From JABCZS01 sp041660525 (GTDB taxonomy: Bacteria; Pseudomonadota; Gammaproteobacteria; JABCZS01), in NCBI GenBank assembly GCA_041660525.1, contig JBAZWD010000006.1, positions 62,001 to 126,000 on the forward strand: a DNA stretch of 64,000 nucleotides, written 5' to 3'. Position numbers and translations under genes: made by a program. The notes beneath the pieces were generated by a model. The model was given only the letters and a program-made list of their open reading frames with translations. It made no database searches and was not told where the DNA came from. Shown here in pieces: positions 1 to 10,800 of this stretch. How positions within the stretch are numbered: position 1 is the stretch's first letter; every line of letters begins with the position of its first letter.

Positions 1-413
1 AAATCTGCCAATAATTGATGCGCCATTTTGCTCATACGCACTTCGGTATAACGCATAGCGGCTGGAGGATCACCATCAACAGAACCGAAGTTCCCTTGAC
101 CATCGACTAATAAATAACGCAAAGAAAAAGGCTGGGCCATACGAACAATCGTGTCATAAACCGCAGTATCACCATGGGGATGGTATTTACCAATCACGTC
201 ACCGACGATACGCGCAGATTTTTTATGGGGTTTATTCCAATCATTACCTAATTCATGCATGGCGTATAAAACACGTCTGTGCACCGGTTTTAAGCCATCT
301 CGGACATCAGGCAAAGCCCGTCCGACGATAACGCTCATGGCATAGTCGAGGTAGGACTGTTTTAATTCGTCTTCAATATTGATCGGAAAAATTTCTTTAG
401 CAAAGGTGCTCAT
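1..413 (-). CDS. gyrA: DNA gyrase subunit A, N-terminal part (cut by window edge)
   Basis: The reverse strand reads from ATG at 413 into a protein starting MSTFAKEIFPINIEDELK and running off the window at about residue 137. It carries the GyrA breakage-reunion domain start, including VGRALPDVRDGLKPVHRR and the quinolone-determining stretch around YHPHGDTAVYDTIVRMAQ. The position equivalent to E. coli Ser83 is Thr and the one equivalent to Asp87 is Asp. Thr at this place is the natural state in several gammaproteobacteria, so it does not by itself indicate resistance. The rest of the gene, including the catalytic tyrosine, lies outside the window. GyrA pairs with GyrB to introduce negative supercoils. 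Confidence 0.96.
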   Translation of the reverse strand, partial: MSTFAKEIFPINIEDELKQSYLDYAMSVIVGRALPDVRDGLKPVHRRVLYAMHELGNDWNKPHKKSARIVGDVIGKYHPHGDTAVYDTIVRMAQPFSLRYLLVDGQGNFGSVDGDPPAAMRYTEVRMSKMAHQLLAD

Positions 414-525
414 ATGACTTTATAACCCCTGTTATTAGGACCGGTAAAACTGGGTTATTTTACCATAAATAGAGGCTGGGCATTCAAAATAATGCAAGCG
501 GATGTTTGCTTAATAACTTATAAAT

Positions 526-1719
526 CTAAGCCTTGTTTTCTATATGTATGCCAAAAAACAACTTCAACCCTTCTAACCATGGATAAACAGTAATATTATC
601 ATACCGTTTAGCAAAGGGTTCTCTACATAAACAAATTGCTTCTGAATTTTCAATATCTTGTGCAGCCGATCTTAAATTACGCAATTGTTCTGGATGTACA
701 AGTGTTGCACTTTTGATTTCAATTAATAATATAGGTTTACCTGGACGCTCAACGACTAGATCGATTTCTAAGTCATCTTTTGTTCTGATATAAGAAAAGC
801 GATACTCAGGGTGATAATAACTCGCAAGCTGCATGATTTGTAGAATGATAAAATGTTCAAAGGCTTCACCATAAGCGCTGGTGCTTTCCATTAAAGGTAT
901 GGATAATTGTGCAGATAACGCACGGGTAATACCAGTATCGAAGAAATAAAATTTCGGTTTTTTACTTAAACGTTTCCGAAAAGAATGCTGGAAAGGCTCT
1001 AGAAAAAACCCCATTAAAGTATCTTCTAATAAATGATAATATTTCTGAATCGTCGCATCCATAATGCCCACATCCCGCGCTATATTAGCAAAATTTAATA
1101 TTTTCCCATTCATTTGTGCAGCAACTTCTAAAAACCTTCGAAACGGATCTAATTCATGAATAAATTGTTCTTCCCAAATTTCTTCTTTCAAATAAGTATT
1201 TGTATAAGCCCATAGGTAGCGCTGTTTTTCATCGGTAGATTTATATGCAAATTGTTGCGGCAAAGTGCCATAAGATAAACATTCATTTAAATTAAATTCA
1301 GCTTCAATTTCTAAAACATTGAGCGGAAATAAATGATACACAAACGCCCTACCCGCTAATAAATTTGCGCCACCATATTTTAATTTACGCGCACTTGAGC
1401 CTGTGAGAATAAATTTTTTATCTGTGGTTTCAATTAAATGATGCACTACGTCTAAAAGCTTTGGAATTTTTTGGACTTCATCAATCACTACATGGGTAAT
1501 ATCATGAGGCAACGCTGACACTATTTGTTGCAGCGAACCCGGCTGTCTTTGCAGGGCTATAGACTGTTCAGGCAATAATAAATTAATCAATAAACCATGT
1601 TTTTTAAAGAACGGCATATGCTGTAATAATGTGGTTTTACCACATCCGCGAGGTCCGAAAAGAAAAAAACTATGTTTTTCGGGTAGTTGAAGGAGTCTTG
1701 GGATCATATTGTCCGCCAT
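526..1719 (-). CDS. AAA ATPase with C-terminal nuclease-like (DUF4143) domain
   Basis: This 397-residue protein has a Walker A motif GPRGCGKT at residues 22-29 and a Walker B-like HVVIDEVQK segment, then a winged-helix stretch and a C-terminal DUF4143-type domain. Near residues 315-336 an acidic pair followed by LLIEIKSA (Glu334, Lys336) resembles a PD-(D/E)XK nuclease core. Proteins of this family (AAA_14 plus DUF4143) are common, often mobile and of unclear role; some are discussed as defence or toxin-antitoxin-like. It lies alone between gyrA and the giant gene, and three direct repeats cover its start codon. The function is not established. Confidence 0.85.
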   Translation of the reverse strand: MADNMIPRLLQLPEKHSFFLFGPRGCGKTTLLQHMPFFKKHGLLINLLLPEQSIALQRQPGSLQQIVSALPHDITHVVIDEVQKIPKLLDVVHHLIETTDKKFILTGSSARKLKYGGANLLAGRAFVYHLFPLNVLEIEAEFNLNECLSYGTLPQQFAYKSTDEKQRYLWAYTNTYLKEEIWEEQFIHELDPFRRFLEVAAQMNGKILNFANIARDVGIMDATIQKYYHLLEDTLMGFFLEPFQHSFRKRLSKKPKFYFFDTGITRALSAQLSIPLMESTSAYGEAFEHFIILQIMQLASYYHPEYRFSYIRTKDDLEIDLVVERPGKPILLIEIKSATLVHPEQLRNLRSAAQDIENSEAICLCREPFAKRYDNITVYPWLEGLKLFFGIHIENKA

Positions 1720-1784
1720 TTTCAGCTATTACAATAGAAATTGTACGCCATTTTCTATTTATTATCAAGAAATTGTACGCCATT
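1708..1784. repeat. Three 32-bp-spaced direct repeats over the ATPase start
   Basis: The 13-base word ATTGTACGCCATT occurs at 1740-1752 and 1772-1784, and with one change (ATTGTCCGCCATT) at 1708-1720. The starts are exactly 32 bp apart. The first two full 32-bp units are also similar along most of their length. On the minus strand the first copy contains the ATG of the ATPase gene, so the array sits where an operator or a slipped duplication of the translation start would be. Confidence 0.75.
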
Positions 1785-1857
1785 GAAGGCTCTGCAATCA
1801 GCTTTCTTTTCAAGGAGGGGCATCTTGTCCAGAACTCTCAAAAACCCCTACGAGTTG

Positions 1858-4800
1858 TTATTTAGTCATGTTTTTTTTGATAGTAGTATCTACTGCCGGT
1901 GGATTAAATTCATGTTTTAGTATTTCTATCACTCGCTGATCATTCCCCGAAACCATTTCATTTACCATGGCTAAAGTATTATCGTACCTTATGGTGTTAT
2001 AGCTAAGATTGTTATTGATTGCAGCATATCTCTTTTCATCTAAATCATTTCTTTTCATTTGAATGAAATCATCCCATGACATTTCACCGCGTTCATCTAG
2101 ATTAGGAGTTCTATTCATATAAGAAACCGGACTTAAAAATCCTTGTTTTAATAAATGCTGAGCACATAAGATCATTCTACCACTGCCCGGATTATCTTGG
2201 CGGCATGTTCTACCATATATTTGAATTTCCTCTACTAGACTCTCAGGGGCAAAAGTCAAAGCAATATGAACCCCTTTATTACGAATTAAATATTCATCTC
2301 TACAAACAAAATCAGTACCTCGACCATATGTTCTTGTCATTAAAGTGATGGTGGCTTTTGATATTGCACGGGAAATAGCTGCGTCACGCACTGATTCCTC
2401 ACATCTTTCTGTTAAGATCTCTAAAGCATAATTTATTCCAAGAGGCGTTTTATCTAACTCCGTTCGAAAAATTTCTAATAACTCATAAGTCTCAAATACA
2501 ACTAAAACCGCACGTTTTGCTTTTACTTTATTTTCAATGTCAGATTTAATTGCAAAAAAATAATCATCATAATCCTTGAAAACCACTGTATTTTCCTTAA
2601 CAAAAGCGTTAGAATCATCACGCCTAAAAGCCGAAGGTATAAATGTTTTTTTCTGAAAACCATATTGAGATAAAATTATATTCTCCGTTCTACTTAAGGT
2701 CTGCAACGTACCTGTAACACCTAGTATTTTGGGATAAAATGTAGGAAGTAAAGAATATAGGATATGACCACAATATACATGTATTGATAGTTCGCTCTCA
2801 AAATTTATGTCATTTACAATTTTACCCTGCCCTGCATAAAATAAATATGCAAAAGCTGTTTTATATCCATGTCTAGTGTTAAAATTTATATGCCCTGTCT
2901 TCTTATCTAAATATCCAATGCTATTATTTTCACAAATACATTCATGCTTAATTGTAACGCCATCAATGTAAGGAAATGCAGAAGAAAGATCTGTGAAGAT
3001 TTCCTCTATAGCCTGATCGAATAGTTCTGCATATTTAGGATATTTTCTTAATAATTCTTTGCTTGCCTCTAAAGCTCTTACTTGTGCAATTATTACATTT
3101 AAAGCTGGTAAAGGATTTTCACCTTGCTTATCCCACAGGGTCCATAAATATTTAAGTATCTCTCCTGAAGAAGAGTCGAGGCTTACAACAGGATTGTAGG
3201 AATCTCCATAAAAATTTTTCCCAAAAAAAACATCAACCTCATCAATTAATAGAATTCTCTTATCGTTATATTTATTAGTAGGCGTAATTTTTCTTCCACG
3301 TAAAAAATTAGGAACCAAGTCTCGCAACGGCGGTAGAGACCGTTTCATGGTTAAATTAGCAAGATTATCAATTGTACTGTAGTTAATTTTATTAGCATCT
3401 AATTTTAGTTCTTTAAAGAGTGAATCAAATTGTTTTCGATCACGCCCAGATAAATATGAACTATAACAAACCACATCAACCTCATGATCAAGCAATGCAT
3501 AAAAGCTGGAGGTAATTGCGAGCGCTACTGATTTACCTTGGCCGGTCAGTATTTCACATAAATTATTCTTTAATTCTGCGCCATCATCAATACCAAGAAG
3601 GCTGAAAATAGCGAGCAGTTGTGTTGAATGTGGTTGAAGTAAATTTTTCCGCTCTCCAGGCCAAATTCTATCAGCACTTAAATATGACCATAAGGCACAA
3701 ATACAAGCCAACAGTTCACCAGTATGCATAATTGTTTCTACCGAGCGAGACAATGCAAAAGGTGTCGATCTGAGTAGTGTTTTTAGTCGGCTTATATGGT
3801 TATCTAATTCGATCTCACTAAAATTATTTTGAATAAATTTATTAATATATTCAGAATATGTTTTCTCATACACTTCGTGAATCTTACGAAGCCTCTGGAT
3901 GGATGCACTGTTGATATTTGGTTCAAGTTTAACTTTTGACAAAGCATCTTCGAATGTAACACAGATTTTTTCATTAAATAATCCAATATCAAGATTTTGA
4001 TAAGCTTTAAATTCACTTATTAATGCTTTCACAGTTTCTGCAAAAATTTTATTATCCAGCTGTTCTAACATCGCTTTTGAGAGAATCTGTTCCATGTTAT
4101 TCTTTTTCGTGTGACCTCGTCTTGAGGTGATGTTGAGCACAGCATCTTGAAATTCTCTTGTCATAAATTTTTGATGGACATCTCGAAAATCAATTTCAGA
4201 AGCACTTAGAAAATCTATTTTAAATTCATCTACACTATCAAAAACAGCATATTGACCATCAAAAGAATTGATATACAATACGTTTTTTTCTGCAATATTT
4301 TGATCCGGCAATTCGGCTACTAGAGAGAATTTGTAGCCATTCCTTATTGCTTCACCATTAGATTTAATCAATTCACTCAGATAACCTTGCATAACTAGGC
4401 GTATTTCTATTAAATTCTTTAGAATTGTACCCATTTCATAACTTTTGATCATCGCCAAGGTGAAACTGCGTATTAGCTTTTCTCTATCATTCCCTGTTAC
4501 CTTGAGAATATCCGTACTAATTTTATGTAAAGATTCCTTGAGTGCGGAAACAATTTTTGCTTTAAAAATATTAGCCAGCGCACCTGATGGATGACCTGAA
4601 TAATTATCTAAACTTGTTTTAGAAATCTGCGTAATATTGTTTATATTTTTCTTTTCTAATGCTGTATCTAAACTAAGATTATTGATAATCTCCTTCTCGG
4701 ATTCTTCTATGAGATCGTTAATATGTTTTTTCATTAAGACTTTAAATGCCTCCAGCTTAACATCAATATGTCGTTTATGAATTGTTTCGGAGTAACTAAT

Positions 4801-7800
4801 CAAAACCTTATTAATTGTATCAAGTTGATTATAATCACCATTATCGCTCAATGTAGTTACATCTCGTTCACCTCCATATTTATCTATACTTGCTTGTAAA
4901 TCAGCAATTGATTTTTTATAAATATCGGCAGGATCTAATTCTTTCAGCTTATCTAAATAAAGATGCATATCATTTTTATTTGAACTATAAGTTGCTTTAG
5001 CACAAGTATCGCGTATGATTTTACTGATAGCATATACTTGCATTTTTTTAAAAAAATCATCTAATTTTTGATTAATATCCTGCAATAGTGCATGATTTCC
5101 ACCTTTCAATAGAGCAAGCGCACCCTCAATATCTGCAACAACAGATACACTATAATTGAGCATTTTGAGCTTACTTAATGTGAGAGGACTGCTACGCCAT
5201 ATCTTTTCAGAGTGATTTATATTTTCGACATAATCAATAAGATTTTCATTTAAAAGGTGAAGATTATCATGGAATTCATGTAACAAAGATTTTTTTAACA
5301 CCTCTTCAGATACTTCATTGAAAAATTCTTTTAATTTTTTATATTCTGGATCGGCGAGATTAATTAGATTTGATTCATTGATAAAATAATATTGCTGTGA
5401 ATGCTTATCAATAGCTTCCTGTAAATCATTTAGCGTGCTCAGATATTGATTTACAACGGGAATATGTTTAGTCAACTTCTTAAGAGATATTCTTGCATCA
5501 TACTGATTCAAGGCAAGCCCTGCAATCTCTCTATAATTCTCGATATTATATTGATTAATTGCAAGTTTTGTTTCGCCAAAGCGTGTATTCAGTCTATCCG
5601 TTAGATCCTTATGCTTTTGTATATGTCGTGAATTTTCATGTTCTTCTACTCTCTTCTTATTTTTTTCAATTTTAGCTTTAATTCCATCCATGGCTCTATC
5701 TTTAAAACAACCAGTCAATTTTATTGCACAATCCATTTTATTAAATATTTGACTTAATATTGATATGTAGTTTCCAGGCGTTTCTCTTAATATATTTGTT
5801 AACTGCTCCTCCGTCTCATTTATTAATATTTTTTCAGCCATCGGAATGCAGCTTAAAAACCTTTGCTCATCCAGAATTTCAAGATCAACAAAATATGCAT
5901 TTAAAAATTTTACTTCACTTTGATTCAATGAGCCGTCTAATAAGTTTTTAATTTTTAGTCTAATATCTTCTGCCTTTTTTTGATTTAAAACTTTACTTAC
6001 TACATTGTTTAAAAAGCTCTTTAGGGCTTGTAGCTGCATGTTTTTTTCATTTATAAAAACATTAATATCAATAAACTTATACCGGATACTATGCTCTGCA
6101 ATATCTTCTGATAACGCAACATATGAGCTATAATATAGTTTTACATTATCAATTATTTTAGCTAATTCTCTCAAACATTCTTCTGGTCTTGAGAGTTCCA
6201 GATTAAGTTTATAAATAGGTTGTGAGAAACCCTTATTCAGTTGATCACTAATCGCTGCTTTAGCAATTTCAAACTTATCGGCAAAATCACCGTAGCGTTT
6301 CTTCATCCGCTCTGTCTCTCGAGCTTCTATGCTGCTATTTATGTCATTTATAATATTTGTTTCTTCCTCTAAAAAACAAATTGGCAATTTCTTTATAAGA
6401 CTGATCATACTTAATAATTTATTTAAATTAGAAATATAGTTTTTATTACCAGGTGGACTGGGGACTGCATGAAGCATTCCCGTTACTTTTACAGTAAAGA
6501 AATCTCTTACTTCATTTTTTAATGCCAAAAATACACGACCTTGAGCCCCATCTATGACAGACATCAATGTTAATTCTTTATTGAGGCTAGTAATCAGATC
6601 GGGTAAATCACTGTGTTCTGTCCCTTCAACATATTTTGTCAATTTAGAAAGATAATCTTTAATTGTATGATTAACTCTCTCTTTTCGTTTAATAACGGCA
6701 TCTTGATGCAACGTACCTAAGAATTCATTAATTTGTCGATCATAAGATTCACCACCTTCAGGTGAATTCATTCTGATCAACTCTTCTCTTATTTCCAATA
6801 AAGGTTTTGAATCAAATTTTAATTGGTCTAATGTGCTTAATAGTAAAGGACTGCTACTAGATAAAATAACAACATCTTCAATGTTTTGCAGCCAAATCGT
6901 TTTGTGCTGTATTAAATTATTCCAATGTTTTTCAAACCTTCCCCATAAACCGGAAAGTTGCGCATTCTGAACAATCAAGTGGACAGCTTGGTGAATTTCA
7001 GATAACTTAGTGATTTTAAGCGTCGTAAGTATTTCAGTGTCGGGCATATAATATTTGAGGGGTCGAACCGCGATTTCTTTATCGATCTGTTTAAAAAGCT
7101 CTTGTAATTTACGAGCTTCATTAATGTTTGCTTTATTAACAATCTCACCAAGCAAATTAATGTCTCGTCTAACCGTATCGATTCGACACACGACATCTGA
7201 ACTTTTAAGCAGCATAGCATTTAAACGTTCTTTGAGTGCATTAATATAAAAATTAATCTCACCTTCAATAGAAGCATTAGCTTGTTGCTGTAGATTTTCT
7301 TCTATTGTCACAATGTATTGTCGCAACTCTGTGTATATTGCTTTTGTACTGCTTGATGGTGCGCAACAAAAATCTAATTTATGACATGCTTGTTCTAACT
7401 CTAACATTTTCGCTTTAAAAAGTGCGCGCTGTTGTTTTGTCCCCCTGAACATAGTAATAACATCTTGTTTAAGATTATTAACTAGTGTGATAATATATTC
7501 TTGTACGTTTCTGATCTCTGCATCGATTTGAGGGTGCTCAATAAATTGTAGTGATTTTAATTGATTGAAACGTTCTATTGCAAAATCCACATTCTCCATT
7601 CTAAGATTTTCAATTTTCAAATACCACTGTATTTGTCTTGAAATCTCTTTTGAAACTTTATTGAGCAGAATAATGCTCTTATCATCGAGAACTGTACGGT
7701 ATAAATTATCTTTTCTAGTGACTGGCGATAATTTTTCTACTTCTTGAAGAAATAAATCTTTAGATAAGCTCTGATGCCGAGTCTCTGGCATAGGACTCAA

Positions 7801-10800
7801 CGGAACTATTTTATCTATATCTAATGACCAGCTATTTTTTGCAGCTATACTTGACATGAATTTTTGCAAAGCAGGAAAGTCTTTAAAACGATCACCATAT
7901 TTCTCAGGTAAATGTGTTATTCCCACTAATATACTTTGCTTATAGTTACTTAATTCCGAACCAAAAACTTGATTTAAAATTGCAATTGTTTGAACGACAT
8001 TTAGCGCTCTAGTGTCAAGCTCGGAATAAGAAATGAATACGATAAAACGTACGCTTTTAGCGTGACTAAGACCTCTTCTTAAATTTACTGCATTTGCTAT
8101 ATTCTGTTCAGCAAGTCTATTATCTAGAAAACCAGGAGTATCACAGATATTAATCTCTGTATTTGGCACGAGATAAGAATTTAATACGGAAGTCTGCGAT
8201 GCTAAATTATGACCTATTTCTGCCACTGCTGAAAAATGCTCTCCTTCATTAATATCTTTTACTTTAACTACATTAGCTCCATTATCTAATTGGACCAACT
8301 CCATATCGCAACCCATCAGGAAGTTAACATATGTGCTTTTCCCCACACCTGTGGTACCTAGAAGCATCGCTAAATCTTTGTTATCAGAAGCTATATCATA
8401 ATAAGTGTCAGGTGTAATTAAATTAAGTATTTTGTTTATAGATTGTTCAGTGTTCTCATCCTTGACAAGTTTTTCTCCTTGATCTTCAGATGTTATTTCT
8501 GAGATTTTATAGTCCTCTACATTTTCTGCTTGATAGCTATCTATATTATAATTATCACTGGTCTGATGAGATATCTGCTGAAAAGGAGTAGCGCTTACAG
8601 TGACTAAATAACGAGAAAACATTTTCTGATAATTAACGACATGCTCGCTAGATAGACTTTTACAAAAATGAGTGATTTTACTCATTATTTTTTCTTTAAT
8701 TTCATCTGTGCTTAAAAACCTTTTAAGTATGTCATTTACTTGTTGGTCATCAGTTAAAGCATACATTGATCTTATATTTTTAATTTCAGCTAATATGGAA
8801 GGGCGAAGAATTAGGAGCTGCTCAAGCATTTCTTTACATAAACTTGGCCATACTTTACTTTGATAAAGCGCATTAGGGGCATTGGCGCATAAGTTACTTG
8901 ATATTTTTTCGTGTTCTTCTGCTGATTCCACAATGGTTAAAAATGAAGTGAATGTCTCTAAGTTAACCCACTCTTCACCAATTTGATGCTCTGTTGAGTA
9001 TGTATTATAATTCAAAAGAGCTCGCAAAGATTCTATTGCAAGTTTTTGAACTTCTGTATTCCTACTTAGTATAGATATGGCTTCAATTATTTTTGCCTCA
9101 ATACGTAACTTAAATTCTTGGTTAACAATCAATGTATTTGCAAATAATCCTTCAGCTTTAAATGGAATTTTTCTCGTTAAAAAAGATAGAATCCTACTTT
9201 TTAATTCATGCCCTCCATGTGGGAATGTTCTAAACGAAAGATTTATAAGTACATCTATGCAACCATAAAAAATCAACCAAGATCTTTCTAAAGTAATATT
9301 TTTAGAATACTCCTCAAAAACATCTTGGGTATCCGCAAGAATTTTAAATGCAGTCTCTTCTTCAAGACTTGATGAGTAAATAACAACATTATTATACATC
9401 TCTATAACAGCAACAACCGCATTTAATTTATCTTCAGTGATTTTATAGCCTAGTTCAATAAGTCTTGCAGCGCCCACAGTTACGAGCCAGATTGCCGCAA
9501 CAGGGTTACCAGCTGCTACTTTAATTAACTGCTCAACTACATCGCTAAAATTTACTTTTATTTTATAAGAGAATCTAGGGTTGTCTATATAATCAAGCTG
9601 TATGTTTAAATAAATTTCACACACGGACAATTCATATATATTTTTATAACCAAAAAAGATATCCTTGCAATCTCTTTTTTTAGATAATTCAAGCTTCATG
9701 CTTTTTTCAATACTAGACTTATGGGCAAGGATTGGTGAAATAATTTTGTCTCTAGTATCATTAAACTGTATCGAAGATCTTGTCTCTTTTAAATTTGACA
9801 ATACCATTAATTTTAGACAAGAAAATAATTCATTTTTCAGCTCTTTTGAAAGATTAGCTGTATTGTTCCCTGCCAAACAATCCATGAAACTCAAAATAAT
9901 AGTTTCTTTCCTTTCTGGCAATAAATTGAAAAGTAAATTCTTTACGTGCATTAATTCATATAACGCTTCACTAGTGTTGTGAACCCGCAAAAGACTTACA
10001 ATTTTTTGGATAGGTAAAACGATTTTATTGATAGCTACATCACCCGTTTCACCAGAAATAACAGGGATAGAAGGAACGGTTTTTTGTGTTATTGAATGTT
10101 GAATTAACGTTTTATATTCTTCATTTGTAATTTGCCGTACTACTTTTACTCTAATATGTTGACTTGTTTTTGATAATAAATACTCAACAACTTTTCTATG
10201 ATGATTTTGTATGGCGACCAATAATGCTGGTCCTTTAGTACCCAAGTAGTCTACATCAGCATTTTGTGATACCAAATATTGAACAATATCCAATTTCCCA
10301 AGTTCTGCGGCTCTGTAAAGTGGGGTTTGGCCGGATACAGCATTAACTCTTGCGCCATGCTTGACCAAAATTCTAACCATATCTAAGCCTGAAGTAATTG
10401 CTAAGTACAGTGGCATGTATGAAAAAAACGATCTTTCATTCGCGTTAGGATCAGCATCATTTATTAAACTAGTCTCAATAGTTTGAAGATTATTGTGACG
10501 AATAGCGAGTAGCATTTGATTAGTGCTATTTGTATTATAAGGAAAAGTATTTGTCGTTCTTACTAAAAGACGTTCTTCTTTTATAAGCTTTACTAATTTT
10601 TCACCATTGTGCACTGCTGAAATTTCTACATCTAATAGCTGCAAATTTTGTTTTAAAGTCTCAACTTTTATCCAAACTGTTATACATTTATCAGATACAT
10701 CTATAACATCATTAATGGTAATAGATGTAATTTGATCTGTATTACTAATCATTGGCCACTGTACTTGCTTCCAGGTTTTTTGCCTAATATTAAACGGCAT

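Noticed and set aside
150..190. Thr at the GyrA position equivalent to Ser83 as a quinolone-resistance change
   Set aside because: Thr is the wild-type residue in several gammaproteobacteria, and Asp87 is unchanged, so no resistance can be claimed.
1629..1865. A 78-codon open frame on the plus strand
   Set aside because: It overlaps the ATPase start and the direct repeats in antisense and resembles no protein.
9665..9982. A 105-codon open frame on the plus strand inside the giant gene
   Set aside because: It is antisense to a well-supported reading frame, has no ribosome binding site and no domain; the same holds for other short antisense frames there.
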